Both the position numbers and the translations under genes were made by a program. A DNA stretch of 64,000 bases, taken from contig OV050033.1 in NCBI GenBank assembly GCA_920105625.2, forward strand, positions 114,723,700 to 114,787,699, written 5' to 3'. This DNA comes from Clusia tigrina (lineage: Eukaryota; Arthropoda; Insecta; Diptera; Clusiidae). Under the pieces are notes generated by a model. It saw nothing but the letters and a program-made list of their open reading frames with translations, had not been told where the DNA came from and ran no database searches. The stretch's first letter is position 1. Each line of letters opens with the position of its first letter. Below are positions 1 through 13,700 of this stretch, piece after piece.

Positions 1-3000
1 ATGGCGCTCCAGTAAAAAGTTACAAGCATTTGTATGTTGCAAAGTTTGATAGGTGTAGGACGTACCGTATAGAAGTTAGGGCCATTTGAAGTTTTATCAG
101 TGTTTGATTTGGGACTCAAGGGTAGCATAGCTTTGAGCGATACCTTAAATTGACAAGAGGCTCGAGTACTTTATTGTTACAAAATTTCTAAAATTTACAA
201 ACATTTGTATGTTGCAAACTTTGATAGGTGAATTACGTACCGTATAGAAGTTAGGGCCATTTGAAGTATTATCAGTGTTTGATTTGGGACTCAATGGTAG
301 CATAGCTTTAAGCGATAGCTTAAATTGACAAGAGGCTCGAGTACTTTATTGTTACAAAATTTTAAGGTTTTATGACGCTCCAGTAAAAAGCTACAAGCAT
401 TTGTATGTTGCAAACTTTGATAGGTGTAGGATGTACCATATAGAAGTTAGGGCCATTTGAAGTTTTATCAGTGTTTGATTTGGGACTTAAGGGAACCATA
501 GCTTTGAGCGATAGCTTAAATTGACAAGAGGTTCGAGTACATTATTGTTACAAAATTTCAAGGTTTTATGACGCTCCTGTAAAAAGTTACAAGCATTTGT
601 ATGTTGCAAACTTTGATAGTTGTAGGACGTACCGTATAGAAGTTAGGGCCATTTGAAGTTTTATCAGTGTATGATTTGGGACTCAAGGGTAGCATAGTTT
701 TGAGCGATACCTTAAATTGACCAGAGGCTCGAGTACTTTATTGTTACAAAATTTCAAGGTTTTATGACGCTCCAGTAAAAAGTTACAAACATTTGTATGT
801 TGCAAACTCTGATAGGTGTAGGACGTACCGTATAGAAGTTAGGGCCATTTGAAGTATTATCAGTGTTTGATTTGGGACTCAATATTAGCATAGCTTTGAG
901 CGATAGCTTAAATTGACAAGAGGCTCGAGTACTTTATTATTACAAAATTTCAAGGTTTTATGACGCTCCAGTAAAAAGTTACAAGCATTTGTATGTTGCA
1001 AACTTTGATAGGTGTAGGACGTACCGTATAGAAGTTAGGGCCATTTCAAGTTTTATCAGTGTTTGATTTGGGACTCAAGGGTAGCATAGCTTTGACCGAT
1101 AGCTGAAATTGTCAAGAGGCTCGAGTATTTTATTGTTACAAAATTTCAAGGTTTTATGACGCTCCAGTAAAAAGCTACAAGCATTTGCATGTTGCAAACT
1201 TTGATAGGTGCAGGACGTACCGTATAGAAGTTAGGGCCGTTTGAAGTTTTATCCGTGTTTGATTTGGGACTCAAGGGTAGCATAGCTTTGAGCGATAGCT
1301 TAAATTGACAAGAGGCTCGAGTACTTTATTGTTACAAAATTTCAAGGATTTATGGCGCTCCAGTAAAAAGTTACAAGCATTTGTATGTTGCAAACTTTGA
1401 TAGGTGTAGGACGTACCGTATAGAAGTTAGGGCCATTTGAAGTTTTATCAGTGTTTGATTTCGGACTCAAGGGTAGCATAGCTTTAAGCGATAGCTTAAA
1501 TTGACAAGAGGCTCGAGTACTTTATTGTTACAAAATTTTAAGGTTTTATGACGCTCCAGTAAAAAGCTACAAGCATTTGTATGTTTGCAAACTTTGATAG
1601 GTGTAGGACGTACCGTATAGAAGTTAGGGCCATTTGAAGTTTTATCGGTATTTGATTTGGGACTTAAAGGTAGCATAGCTATGAGCGATAGCCTAAATTG
1701 ACAAGAGGCTCGAGTACATTATTGTTACAAAATTTCAAGGTTTTATGACGCTCCAGTAAAAAGTTACAAGCATTTGTATGTTGCAAACTTTGATAGGTGT
1801 TGGACGTACCGTATAGAAGTTAGGGCCATTTGAAGTTTTATCAGTGTTTGATTTGGGACTCAAGGGTAGCATAGCTTTGAGCGATACCTTAAATTGACAA
1901 GAGGCTCGAGTGCTTTATTGTTACAAAATTTCAAGGTTTTATGACGGTCCAGTAAAGAGTTACAAACATTTGTATGTTGCAAACATTGATAGGTGTAGGA
2001 CGTACCGTATAGAAGTTAGGGCCATTTGAAGTATTATCAGTTTTTGATTTGGGACTCAATGGTAGCATAGCTTTAAGCGATAGCTTAAATTGACAAGAGG
2101 CTCGAGTACTTTATTGTTACAAAATTTTAAGGTTTTATGACGCTCCAGTAAAAAGCTACAAGCATTTGTATGTTTGCAAACTTTGATAGGTGTATGTCGT
2201 ACCGTATAGAAGTTAGGGCCATTTGAAGTTTTATCGGTGTTTGATTTGGGACTTAAGGGTAGCATAGCTTTGAGCGATAGCCTAAATTGACAAGAGGCTC
2301 GAGTACATTATTGTTACAAAATTTCAAGGTTTTATGACGCTCCAGTAAAAAGCTACAAGCATTTGTATGTTGCAAACTTTGATAGGTGTAGGACGTACCG
2401 TATAGAAGTTAGGGCCATTTGAAGTATTATCAGTTTTTGATTTGGGACTCAATGGTAGCATAGCTTTAAGCGCTAGCTTAAATTGACAAGAGGCTCGAGT
2501 ACTTTATTGTTACAAAATTTCAAGGATTTATGGCGCTCCAGTAAAAAGTTACAAGCATTTGTATGTTGCAAACTTTGATAGGTGTAGGACGTACCGTATA
2601 GAAGTTAGGGCCATTTGAAGTTTTATCAGTGTTTGATTTGGGACTCAAGGGTAGCATAGCTTTGAGCGATAGCTTAAATTGACAAGAGCCTCTAGTACTT
2701 TATTGTTACAAAATTTCAAGGTTTTATGACGCTCCAGAAAAAAGTTACAAGCCTTTGTATGTTGCAAACTTTGATAGGTGTAGGACGTACCGTATAGAAG
2801 TTAGGGCCATTTGAAGTTTTATCAGTGTTTGATTTCGGACTCAAGGGTAGCATAGCTTTGAGCGATAGCTTAAATTGACAAGAGGCTCGAGTACTTTATT
2901 GTTACAAAATTTCAAGGTTTTATGACGCTCCAGTAAAAAGTTACAAGCATTTGTATGTTGCAAACTTTGATAGGTGTAGGACGTACAGTATATAAGTTAG

Positions 3001-3700
3001 GGCCATTTGAAGTTTTATCAGTGTTTGATTTGGGACTCAAGGGTAGCATAGCTTTGAGCGATACCTTAAATTGACAAGAGGCTCGAGTACTTTATTGTTA
3101 CAAAATTTCAAGGTTTTATGACGCTCCAGTAAAAAGTTACAAACATTTGTATGTTGCAAACATTGATAGGTGTAGGACGTACCGTATAGAAGTTAGGGAA
3201 ATTTGAAGTATCATCAGTTTTTGATTTGGGACTCAATGGTAGCATAGCTTTAAGCGATAGCTTAAATTGACAAGAGGCTCGAGTACTTTATTGTTACAAA
3301 ATTTTAAGGTTTTATGACGCTCCAGTAAAAAGCTACAAGAATTTGTATGTTTGCAAACTTTGATAGGTGTAGGACGTACCGTATAGAAGTTAGGGCCATT
3401 TGAAGTTTTATCGGTGTTTGATTTGGGACTTAAGGGTAGCATAGCTTTGACCGATAACTTAAATTGACAAGAGGCTCGAGTACTTTATTGTTACAAAATT
3501 TCAAGGTTTTATGACGCTCCAGTAAAAAGTTACAAGCATTTGTATGTTGCACACTTTGATAGGTGTAGGACGTACCGTATAGAAGTTAGGGCCATTTCAA
3601 GTTTTATCAGTGTTTGATTTGGGACTCAAGGGTAGCATAGCTTTGACCGATAACTTAAATTGACAAGAGGCTCGAGTACTTTATTGTTACAAAATTTCAA
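1..3700 (+). repeat. Left-arm monomers with weakly ordered higher-order structure
   Basis: About 19 monomers with mixed variants and no single clear block period. Related monomers carrying the extra T of TATGTTTGCAAAC recur with separations of 589 and 1177 bp, close to 3 and 6 monomers. A monomer near 186-196 lacks 21 bp and is about 175 bp long. The variant CAATATTAGC at 880 recurs at 4019, 6561 and 8325, so this stretch is related to the blocks that follow. Confidence 0.7.
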
Positions 3701-6050
3701 GGTTTTATGACGCTCCAGTAAAAAGCTACAAGCATTTGCATGTTGCAAACCTTGATAGGTGCAGGACGTACCGTATAGAAGTTAGGGCCGTTTGAAGTTT
3801 TATCAGTGTTTGATTTGGGACTCAAGGGTAGCATAACTTTGAGCGATACCTTAAATTGACCAGAGGCTCGAGTACTTTATTGTTACAAAATTTCAAGGTT
3901 TTATGACGCTCCAGTAAAAAGTTACAAACATTTGTATGTTGCAAACTTTGATAGGTGTAGGACGTACCGTATAGAAGTTAGGGCCATTTGAAGTATTATC
4001 AGTGTTTGATTTGGGACTCAATATTAGCATAGCTTTGAGCGATAGCTTAAATTGACAAGAGGCTCGAGTACTTTATTATTACAAAATTTCAAGGTTTTAT
4101 GACGCTCCAGTAAAAAGCTACAAGCATTTGCATGTTGCAAACTTTGATATGTGCAGGACGTACCGTATAGAAGTTAGGGCCGTTTGAAGTTTTATCAGTG
4201 TTTGATTTGGGACTCAAGGGTAGCATAGCTTTGAGCGATAGCTTAAATTGACAAGAGGCTCGCGTACTTTATTGTTACAAAATTTCAAGGATTTATGGCG
4301 CTCCAGTAAAAAGTTACAAGCATTTGTATGTTGCAAACTTTGATAGGTGTAGGACGTACCGTATAGAAGTTAGGGCCATTTGAATTTTTATCAGTGTTTG
4401 ATTTGGGACTCAAGGGTAGCATAGCTTTGAGCGATAGCTTAAATTGACAAGAGCCTATAGTACTTTATTGTTACAAAATTTCAAGGTTTTATGACGCTCC
4501 AGTAAAAAGTTACAAGCATTTGTATGTTGCAAACTTTGATAGGTGTAGAACTTACCGTATAGAAGTTAGGGCCATTTGAAGTTTTATCAGTGTTTGATTT
4601 AGGACTCAAGGGTAGCATAGCTTTGAGCGATAGCTTAAATTGACAAGGGGCTCGAGTACTTTATTGTTACAAAATTTCAAGGTTTTATGACGCTCCAGTA
4701 AAAAGTTACAAGCATTTGTATGTTGCAAACTTTGATAGCTGTAGGACGTACAGTATAGAAGTTAGGGCCATTTGAAGTTTTATCAGTGTTTGATTTGGGA
4801 CTCAAGGGTAGCATAGCTTTGAGCGATACCTTAAATTGACAAGAGGCTCGAGTACTTTATTGTTACAAAATTTCAAGGTTTTATGACGCTCCAGTAAAAA
4901 GTTACAAACATTTGTATGTTGCAAACATTGATAGGTGTAGGACGTACCGTATAGAAGTTAGGGCCATTTGAAGTATTATCAGTTTTAGATTTGGGACTCA
5001 ATGGTAGCATAGCTTTAAGAGATAGCTTAAATTGACAAGAGGCTCGAGTACTTTATTGTTACAAAATTTTAAGGTTTTATGACGCTCCAGTAAAAAGCTA
5101 CAAGCATTTGTATGTTTGCAAACTTTGATAGGTGTAGGACGTACCGTATAGAAGTTAGGGCCATTTGAAGTTTTATCGGTGTTTCATTTGGGACTTAAGG
5201 GTAGCATAGCTATGAGCGATAGCCTAAATTGACAAGAGGCTCGAGTACATTATTGTTACAAAATTTCAAGGTTTTATGACGCTCCAGTAAAGAGCTACAA
5301 GCATTTCTATGTTGCAAACTTTGATAGGTGTAGGACGTACCGTATAGAAGTTAGGGCCATTTGAAGTTTTGTCAGTGTGTGACTCAAGGGTAGCATAGCT
5401 TTGAGTGATACCTTAAATTGACCAGAGGCTCGAGTACTTTATTGTTACAAAATTTCAAGGTTTTATGACGCTCCAGTAAAAAGTTACAAACATTTGTATG
5501 TTGCAAACATTGATAGGCGTAGGACGTACCGTATAGAAGTTAGGGCCATTTGGAGTATTATCAGTTTTTGATTTGGGACTCAATGGTAGCATAGCTTTAA
5601 GCGATAGCTTAAATTGACAAGAGGCTCGAGTACATTATTGTTACAAAATTTCAAGGTTTTATGACGCTCCAGTAAAAAGTTACAAGCATTTGTATGTTGC
5701 AAACTTTGATAGGTGTTCGACGTACCGTATAGAAGTTAGGGCCATTTGAAGTTTTATCAATGTTTGATTTGGGACTCAAGGGCAGCATAGCTTTGAGCGA
5801 TACCTTAAATTGACAAGAGGCTCGAGTGCTTTATTGTTACAAAATTTCAAGGTTTTATGACGGTCCAGTAAAGAGTTATAAACATTTGTATGTTGCAAAC
5901 ATTGATAGGTGTAGGACGTACCGTATAGAAGTTAGGGCCATTTGAAGTATTATCAGTTTTTGATTTGGGACTCAATGGTAGCATAGCTTTAAGCGATAGC
6001 TTAAATTGATAAGAGGCTCGAGTACTTTATTGTTACAAAATTTCAAGGTT
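3701..6050 (+). repeat. First copy of a 4306-bp-offset duplication (22 monomers less 6 bp)
   Basis: Variant landmarks here recur exactly 4306 bp downstream: GCATAACTTT 3831 and 8137, ACTTTGATAT 4141 and 8447, TTGAATTTTTA near 4382 and 8688, GTACAG 4748 and 9054, GCATTTCTAT 5301 and 9607, ATTGATAAGA 6005 and 10311. Five or more independent private variants in the same order and spacing show a segmental duplication rather than chance. The 4306 bp equals 22 monomers minus 6 bp, the deficit coming from small deletions carried in the block. Confidence 0.85.
5371..5389 (+). repeat. 7-bp-deletion monomer marker
   Basis: GTCAGTGTGTGACTCAAGG replaces the usual GTGTTTGATTTGGGACTCAAGG, a 7-bp deletion plus substitutions. 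Further copies start at 9677, 11435, 18486, 25728 and 29836 on the left arm, and one reverse copy lies at 60040-60049 on the right. The spacings match the block offsets (4306 bp for the first pair, 7242 and 4108 bp later), so the copies spread with the blocks and not by independent deletion. Confidence 0.85.
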
Positions 6051-7814
6051 TTAGGACGCTCCAGTAAAAAGTTACAAACATTTGTATGTTGCAAACATTG
6101 ATAGGTGTAGGACGTACCGTATAGAAGTTAGGGCCATTTGAAGTATTATCAGTTTTTGATTTGGGACTCAATGGTAGCATAGCTTTAAGCGATAGCTTAA
6201 ATTGACAAGAGGCTCGAGTACTTTATTGTTACAAAATTTCAAGGTTTTATGACGCTCCAGTAAAAAGCTACAAGCATTTGCATGTTGCAAACCTTGATAG
6301 GTGCAGGACGTACCGTATAGAAGTTAGGGCCGTTTGAAGTTTTATCAGTGTTTGATTTGGGACTCAAGGGTAGCATAACTTTGAGCGATACCTTAAATTG
6401 ACCAGAGGCTCGAGTACTTTATTGTTACAAAATTTCAAGGTTTTATGACGCTCCAGTAAAAAGTTACAAACATTTGTATGTTGCAAACTTTGATAGGTGT
6501 AGGACGTACCATATAGAAGTTAGGGCCATTTGAAGTATTATCAGTGTTTGATTTGGGACTCAATATTAGCATAGCTTTGAGCGATAGCTTAAATTGACAA
6601 GAGGCTCGAGTACTTTATTATTACAAAATTTCAAGGTTTTATGACGCTCCAGTAAAAAGCTACAAGCATTTGCATGTTGCAAACTTTGATATGTGCAGGA
6701 CGTACCGTATAGAAGTTAGGGCCGTTTGAAGTTTTATCAGTGTTTGATTTGGGACTCAAGGGTAGCATAGCTTTGAGCGATAGCTTAAATTGACAAGAGG
6801 CTCGCGTACTTTATTGTTACAAAATTTCAAGGATTTATGGCGCTCCAGTAAAAAGTTACAAGCATTTGTATGTTGCAAACTTTGATAGGTGTAGGACGTA
6901 CCGTATAGAAGTTAGGGCCATTTGAATTTTTATCAGTGTTTGATTTGGGACTCAAGGGTAGCATAGCTTTGAGCGATAGCTTAAATTGACAAGAGCCTAT
7001 AGTACTTTATTGTTACAAAATTTCAAGGTTTTATGACGCTCCAGTAAAAAGTTACAAGCATTTGTATGTTGCAAACTTTGATAGGTGTAGAACGTACCGT
7101 ATAGAAGTTAGGGCCATTTGAAGTTTTATCAGTGTTTGATTTAGGACTCAAGGGTAGCATAGCTTTGAGCGATAGCTTAAATTGACAAGGGGCTCGAGTA
7201 CTTTATTGTTACAAAATTTCAAGGTTTTATGACGCTCCAGTAAAAAGTTACAAGCATTTGTATGTTGCAAACTTTGATATGTGCAGGACGTACCGTATAG
7301 AAGTTAGGGCCGTTTGAAGTTTTATCAGTGTTTGATTTGGGACTCAAGGGTAGCATAGCTTTGAGCGATAGCTTAAATTGACAAGAGGCTCGCGTACTTT
7401 ATTGTTACAAAATTTCAAGGATTTATGGCGCTCCAGTAAAAAGTTACAAGCATTTGTATGTTGCAAACTTTGATAGGTGTAGGACGTACCGTATAGAAGT
7501 TAGGGCCATTTGAATTTTTATCAGTGTTTGATTTGGGACTCAAGGGTAGCATAGCTTTGAGCGATAGCTTAAATTGACAAGAGCCTATAGTACTTTATTG
7601 TTACAAAATTTCAAGGTTTTATGACGCTCCAGTAAAAAGTTACAAGCATTTGTATGTTGCAAACTTTGATAGGTGTAGAACGTACCGTATAGAAGTTAGG
7701 GCCATTTGAAGTTTTATCAGTGTTTGATTTAGGACTCAAGGGTAGCATAGCTTTGAGCGATAGCTTAAATTGACAAGAGGCTCGAGTACTTTATTGTTAC
7801 AAAATTTCAAGGTT
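6051..7814 (+). repeat. 1764-bp (9-monomer) block containing a 588-bp (3-monomer) tandem duplication
   Basis: The rare TTAGGACGCT at 6051 recurs at 7815, exactly nine monomers later, as do the ATATTAGC (6562, 8326) and TTGAATTTTTA (near 6924, 8688) variants. Within the block ACTTTGATAT occurs at 6683 and again at 7271, and TTGAATTTTTA near 6924 and 7512. These are 588-bp spacings, so three monomers are duplicated in tandem. Exact multiples of 196 point to recent in-register unequal exchange. Confidence 0.85.
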
Positions 7815-10356
7815 TTAGGACGCTCCAGTAAAAAGTTACAAACATTTGTATGTTGCAAACATTGATAGGTGTAGGACGTACCGTATAGAAGTTAGGGCCA
7901 TTTGAAGTATTATCAGTTTTTGATTTGGGACTCAATGGTAGCATAGCTTTAAGCGATAGCTTAAATTGACAAGAGGCTCGAGTACTTTATTGTTACAAAA
8001 TTTCAAGGTTTTATGACGCTCCAGTAAAAAGCTACAAGCATTTGCATGTTGCAAACCTTGATAGGTGCAGGACGTACCGTATAGAAGTTAGGGCCGTTTG
8101 AAGTTTTATCAGTGTTTGATTTGGGACTCAAGGGTAGCATAACTTTGAGCGATACCTTAAATTGACCAGAGGCTCGAGTACTTTATTGTTACAAAATTTC
8201 AAGGTTTTATGACGCTCCAGTAAAAAGTTACAAACATTTGTATGTTGCAAACTTTGATAGGTGTAGGACGTACCATATAGAAGTTAGGGCCATTTGAAGT
8301 ATTATCAGTGTTTGATTTGGGACTCAATATTAGCATAGCTTTGAGCGATAGCTTAAATTGACAAGAGGCTCGAGTACTTTATTATTACAAAATTTCAAGG
8401 TTTTATGACGCTCCAGTAAAAAGCTACAAGCATTTGCATGTTGCAAACTTTGATATGTGCAGGACGTACCGTATAGAAGTTAGGGCCGTTTGAAGTTTTA
8501 TCAGTGTTTGATTTGGGACTCAAGGGTAGCATAGCTTTGAGCGATAGCTTAAATTGACAAGAGGCTCGCGTACTTTATTGTTACAAAATTTCAAGGATTT
8601 ATGGCGCTCCAGTAAAAAGTTACAAGCATTTGTATGTTGCAAACTTTGATAGGTGTAGGACGTACCGTATAGAAGTTAGGGCCATTTGAATTTTTATCAG
8701 TGTTTGATTTGGGACTCAAGGGTAGCATAGCTTTGAGCGATAGCTTAAATTGACAAGAGCCTATAGTACTTTATTGTTACAAAATTTCAAGGTTTTATGA
8801 CGCTCCAGTAAAAAGTTACAAGCATTTGTATGTTGCAAACTTTGATAGGTGTAGAACGTACCGTATAGAAGTTAGGGCCATTTGAAGTTTTATCAGTGTT
8901 TGATTTAGGACTCAAGGGTAGCATAGCTTTGAGCGATAGCTTAAATTGACAAGGGGCTCGAGTACTTTATTGTTACAAAATTTCAAGGTTTTATGACGCT
9001 CCAGTAAAAAGTTACAAGCATTTGTATGTTGCAAACTTTGATAGGTGTAGGACGTACAGTATAGAAGTTAGGGCCATTTGAAGTTTTATCAGTGTTTGAT
9101 TTGGGACTCAAGGGTAGCATAGCTTTGAGCGATACCTTAAATTGACAAGAGGCTCGAGTACTTTATTGTTACAAAATTTCAAGGTTTTATGACGCTCCAG
9201 TAAAAAGTTACAAACATTTGTATGTTGCAAACATTGATAGGTGTAGGACGTACCGTATAGAAGTTAGGGCCATTTGAAGTATTATCAGTTTTAGATTTGG
9301 GACTCAATGGTAGCATAGCTTTAAGATATAGCTTAAATTGACAAGAGGCTCGAGTACTTTATTGTTACAAAATTTTAAGGTTTTATGACGCTCCAGTAAA
9401 AAGCTACAAGCATTTGTATGTTTGCAAACTTTGATAGGTGTAGGACGTACCGTATAGAAGTTAGGGCCATTTGAAGTTTTATCGGTGTTTCATTTGGGAC
9501 TTAAGGGTAGCATAGCTATGAGCGATAGCCTAAATTGACAAGAGGCTCGAGTACATTATTGTTACAAAATTTCAAGGTTTTATGACGCTCCAGTAAAAAG
9601 CTACAAGCATTTCTATGTTGCAAACTTTGATAGGTGTAGGACGTACCGTATAGAAGTTAGGGCCATTTGAAGTTTTGTCAGTGTGTGACTCAAGGGTAGC
9701 ATAGCTTTGAGTGATACCTTAAATTGACCAGAGGCTCGAGTACTTTATTGTTACAAAATTTCAAGGTTTTATGACGCTCCAGTAAAAAGTTACAAACATT
9801 TGTATGTTGCAAACATTGATAGGCGTAGGACGTACCGTATAGAAGTTAGGGCCATTTGGAGTATTATCAGTTTTTGATTTGGGACTCAATGGTAGCATAG
9901 CTTTAAGCGATAGCTTAAATTGACAAGAGGCTCGAGTACATTATTGTTACAAAATTTCAAGGTTTTATGACGCTCCAGTAAAAAGTTACAAGCATTTGTA
10001 TGTTGCAAACTTTGATAGGTGTTGGACGTACCGTATAGAAGTTAGGGCCATTTGAAGTTTTATCAATGTTTGATTTGGGACTCAAGGGCAGCATAGCTTT
10101 GAGCGATACCTTAAATTGACAAGAGGCTCGAGTGCTTTATTGTTACAAAATTTCAAGGTTTTATGACGGTCCAGTAAAGAGTTATAAACATTTGTATGTT
10201 GCAAACATTGATAGGTGTAGGACGTACCGTATAGAAGTTAGGGCCATTTGAAGTATTATCAGTTTTTGATTTGGGACTCAATGGTAGCATAGCTTTAAGC
10301 GATAGCTTAAATTGATAAGAGGCTCGAGTACTTTATTGTTACAAAATTTCAAGGTT
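7815..10356 (+). repeat. Mosaic block: second 1764-bp copy, then second 4306-bp-offset copy
   Basis: From 7815 to about 9030 the sequence follows 6051-7266. It then switches to follow 4740-6050 at the 4306-bp offset, up to about 10350, including a monomer with the 7-bp deletion (GTCAGTGTGTGACTCAAG at 9677, matching 5371). The switch near 9035 marks the end of the extra three-monomer insertion present upstream. The nested order lets the duplication events be ranked in time. Confidence 0.8.
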
Positions 10357-13300
10357 TTATGACGCTCCAGTAAAAAGTTACAAACATTTGTATGTTGCAA
10401 ACATTGATAGGTGTTGGACGTACCGTATAGAAGTTAGGGCCATTTGAAGTATTATCAGTTTTTGATTTGGGACTCAATGGTAGCATAGCTTTAAGCGATA
10501 GCTTAACTTGACAAGAGGCTCGAGTACTTTATTGTTACAAAATTTCAAGGTTTTATGACGCTCCAGTAAAAAGTTACAAACATTTGTATGTTGCAAACAT
10601 TGATAGGTGTAGGACGTACCGTATAGAAGTTAGGGCCATTTGAAGTATTATCAGTTTTTGATTTGGGACTCAATGGTAGCATAGCTTTAAGCGATAGCTT
10701 AAATTGACAAGAGGCTCGAGTACATTATTGTTACAAAATTTCAAGGTTTTATGACGCTCCCGTAAAAAGTTACAAGCATTTGTATGTTGCAAACTTTGAT
10801 AGGTGTTGGACGTACCATATAGAAGTTAGGGCCATTTGAAGTTTTATCAATGTTTGATTTGGGGCTCAAGGGCAGCATAGCTTTGAGCGATACCTTAAGT
10901 TGACAAGAGGCTCGAGTGCTTTATTGTTACAAAATTTCAAGGTTTTATGACGGTCCAGTAAAGAGTTACAAACATTTGTATGTTGCAAACATTGATAGGT
11001 GTAGGACGTACCGTATAGAAGTTAGGGCCATTTGAAGTATTATCAGTTTTTGATTTGGGACTCAATGGTAGCATAGCTTTAAGCGATAGCTTAAATTGAC
11101 AAGAGGCTCGAGTACTTTATTGTTACAAAATTTTAAGGTTTTATGACGCTCCAGTAAAAAGATACAAGCATTTGTATGTTTGCAAACTTTGATAGGTGTA
11201 GGACGTACCGTATAGAAGCTAGGGCCATTTGAAGTTTTATCGGTGTTTGATTTGGGACTTAAGGGTAGCATAGCTTTGAGCGATAGCCTAAATTGACAAG
11301 AGGCTCGAGTACATTATTGTTACAAAATTTCAAGGTTTTATGACGCTCCAGTAAAAAGCTACAAGCATTTGTATGTTGCAAACTTTGATAGGTGTAGGAC
11401 GTACCGTATAGAAGTTAGGGCCATTTGAAATTTTGTCAGTGTGTGACTCAAGGGTAGCATAGCTTTGAGTGATACCTTAAATTGACCAGAGGCTCGAGTA
11501 CTTTATTGTTACAAAATTTCAAGGTTTTATCACGCTCCAGTAAAAAGTTACAAACATTTGTATGTTGCAAACTTTGATAGGTGTAGGACGTACCGTGTAG
11601 AAGTTAGGGCCATTTGAAGTATTATCAGTGTTTGATTTCGGACTCAATGGTAGCATAGCTTTGAGCGATAGCTTAAATTGACAAGAGGCTCGAGTACTTT
11701 ATTGTTACAAAATTTCAAGGTTTTATGACGCTCCAGTAAAAAGTTACAAGCATTTGTATGTTGCAAACTTTGATAGGTGTAGGACGTACCATATAGAAGT
11801 TAGGGCCATTTCAAGTTTTATCAGTGTATGATTTGGGACTCAAGGGTAGCAATGCTTTGAGCGATACCTTAAATTGACCAGAGGCTCGAGTACTTTATTG
11901 TTACAAAATTTCAAGGTTTTATGACGCTCCAGTAAAAAGTTACAAACATTTGTATGTTGCAAACTTTGATAGGTGTAGGACGTACCGTATAGAAATTAGG
12001 GCCATTTGAAGTATTATCAGTGTTTGATTTGGGACTCAATGGTAGCATAGCTTTGAGCGATAGCTTAAATTGACAAGAGGCTCGAGTACTTTATTGTTAC
12101 AAAATGTCAAGGTTTTATGACGCTCCAGTAAAAAGTTACAAGCATTTGTATGTTGCACACTTTGATAGGTGTAGGACGTGCCATATAGAAGTTAGGGCCA
12201 TTTCAAGTTTTATCAGTGTTTGATTTGGGACTCAAGGGTAGCATAGCTTTGACCGATAGCTTAAATTGACAAGAGGCTCGAGTACTTTATTGTTACAAAA
12301 TTTCAAGGTTTTATGACGCTCCAGTAAAAAGCTACAAGCATTTGCATGTTGCAAACCTTGATAGGTGCAGGACGTACCGTATAGAAGTTAGGGCCGTTTG
12401 AAGTTTTATCAGTGTTTGATTTGGGACTCAAGGGTAGCATAGCTTTGAGCGATAGCTTAAATTGACAAGAGGCTCGAGTACTTTATTGTTACAAAATTTC
12501 AAGGATTTATGGCGCTCCAGTAAAAAGTTACAAGCATTTGTATGTTGCAAACTTTGATACGTGTAGGACGTACCGTATAGAAGTTAGGGCCATTTGAAGT
12601 TTTATCAGTGTTTGATTTGGGACTCAAGGGTAGCATAGCTTTGAGCGATATCTTAAATTGACAAGAGGCTCGAGTACTTTATTGTTACAAAATTTCAAGG
12701 TTTTATGACGCTCCAGTAAAAAGTTACAAGCATTTGTCTGTTGCAAACTTTGATAGGTGTAGGATGTACCGTATAGAAGTTAGGGCCATTTGAAGTTTTA
12801 TCAGTGTTTGATTTGGGACTCAAGGGTAGCATAGCTTTGAGCGATAGCTTAAATTGACAAGAGGCTCGAGTACTTTATTGTTACAAAATTTCAAGGTTTT
12901 ATGACGCTCCAGTTAAAAGTTACAAGCATTTGTATGTTGCAAACTTTGATAGGTGTAGGACGTACCGTATAGAAGTTTGGGCCATTTGAAGTTTTATCAG
13001 TGTTTGATTTGGGACTCAAGGGTAGCACAGCTTTGAGCGATACCTTAAATTGACAAGAGGCTCGAGTACTTTATTGTTACAAAATTTCAAGGTTTTATGA
13101 CGCTCCAGTAAAAAGTTACAAACATTTGTATGTTGCAAACTTTGATAGGTGTAGGACGTACCGTATAGAAGTTAGGGCCATTTGAAGTTTTATCAGTGTT
13201 TGATTTGGGTCTCAATGGTAGCATAGCTTTAAGCGATAGCTTAAATTGACAAGAGGCTCGAGTACTTTATTGTTACACAATTTTAAGGTTTTATGACGCT

Positions 13301-13700
13301 CCAGTAAAAAGCTACAAGCATTTGTATGATGCAAACTTTGGTAGGTGTAGGACGTACCGTATAGAAGTTAGGGCCATTTGAAGTTTTATCAGTGTTTGAT
13401 TTGGGACTTAAGGGTATCATAGCTTTGAGCGATAGCTTAAATTGACAAGAGGCTCGAGTACATTATTGTTACAAAATTTTAAGGTTTTATGACGCTGCAA
13501 TAAAAAGTTACAAGCATTTGTATGTTGCAAACTTTGATAGTTGTTGGACGTACCGTATAGAAGTTAGGGCCATTTGAAGTTTTATCAGTGTTTGATTTGG
13601 GACTCAAGGGTAGCATAGCTTTGAGCGATACCTAAAATTGACAAGAGGCTCGAGTACTTTATTGTTACAAAATTTCAAGGTTTTATGACGCTCCAGTAAA
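10357..13700 (+). repeat. Left-arm monomers, mixed variants including an early copy of the 29.5-31 kb block
   Basis: About 17 monomers. The series from 11062 contains, in order, a TTTGCAAAC monomer, the 7-bp-deletion monomer (11435), TTTTATCACGCTCC, CCGTGTAGAAG, CCATATAGAAG, GCAATGCTTTG (11849), TTTGACCG, GCCGTTTGAAG and GGATTTATGGCG. Most of this order is seen again from 29463 and, reversed, from about 60.8 kb back to 58.7 kb. No other sequence type is present. Confidence 0.75.
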
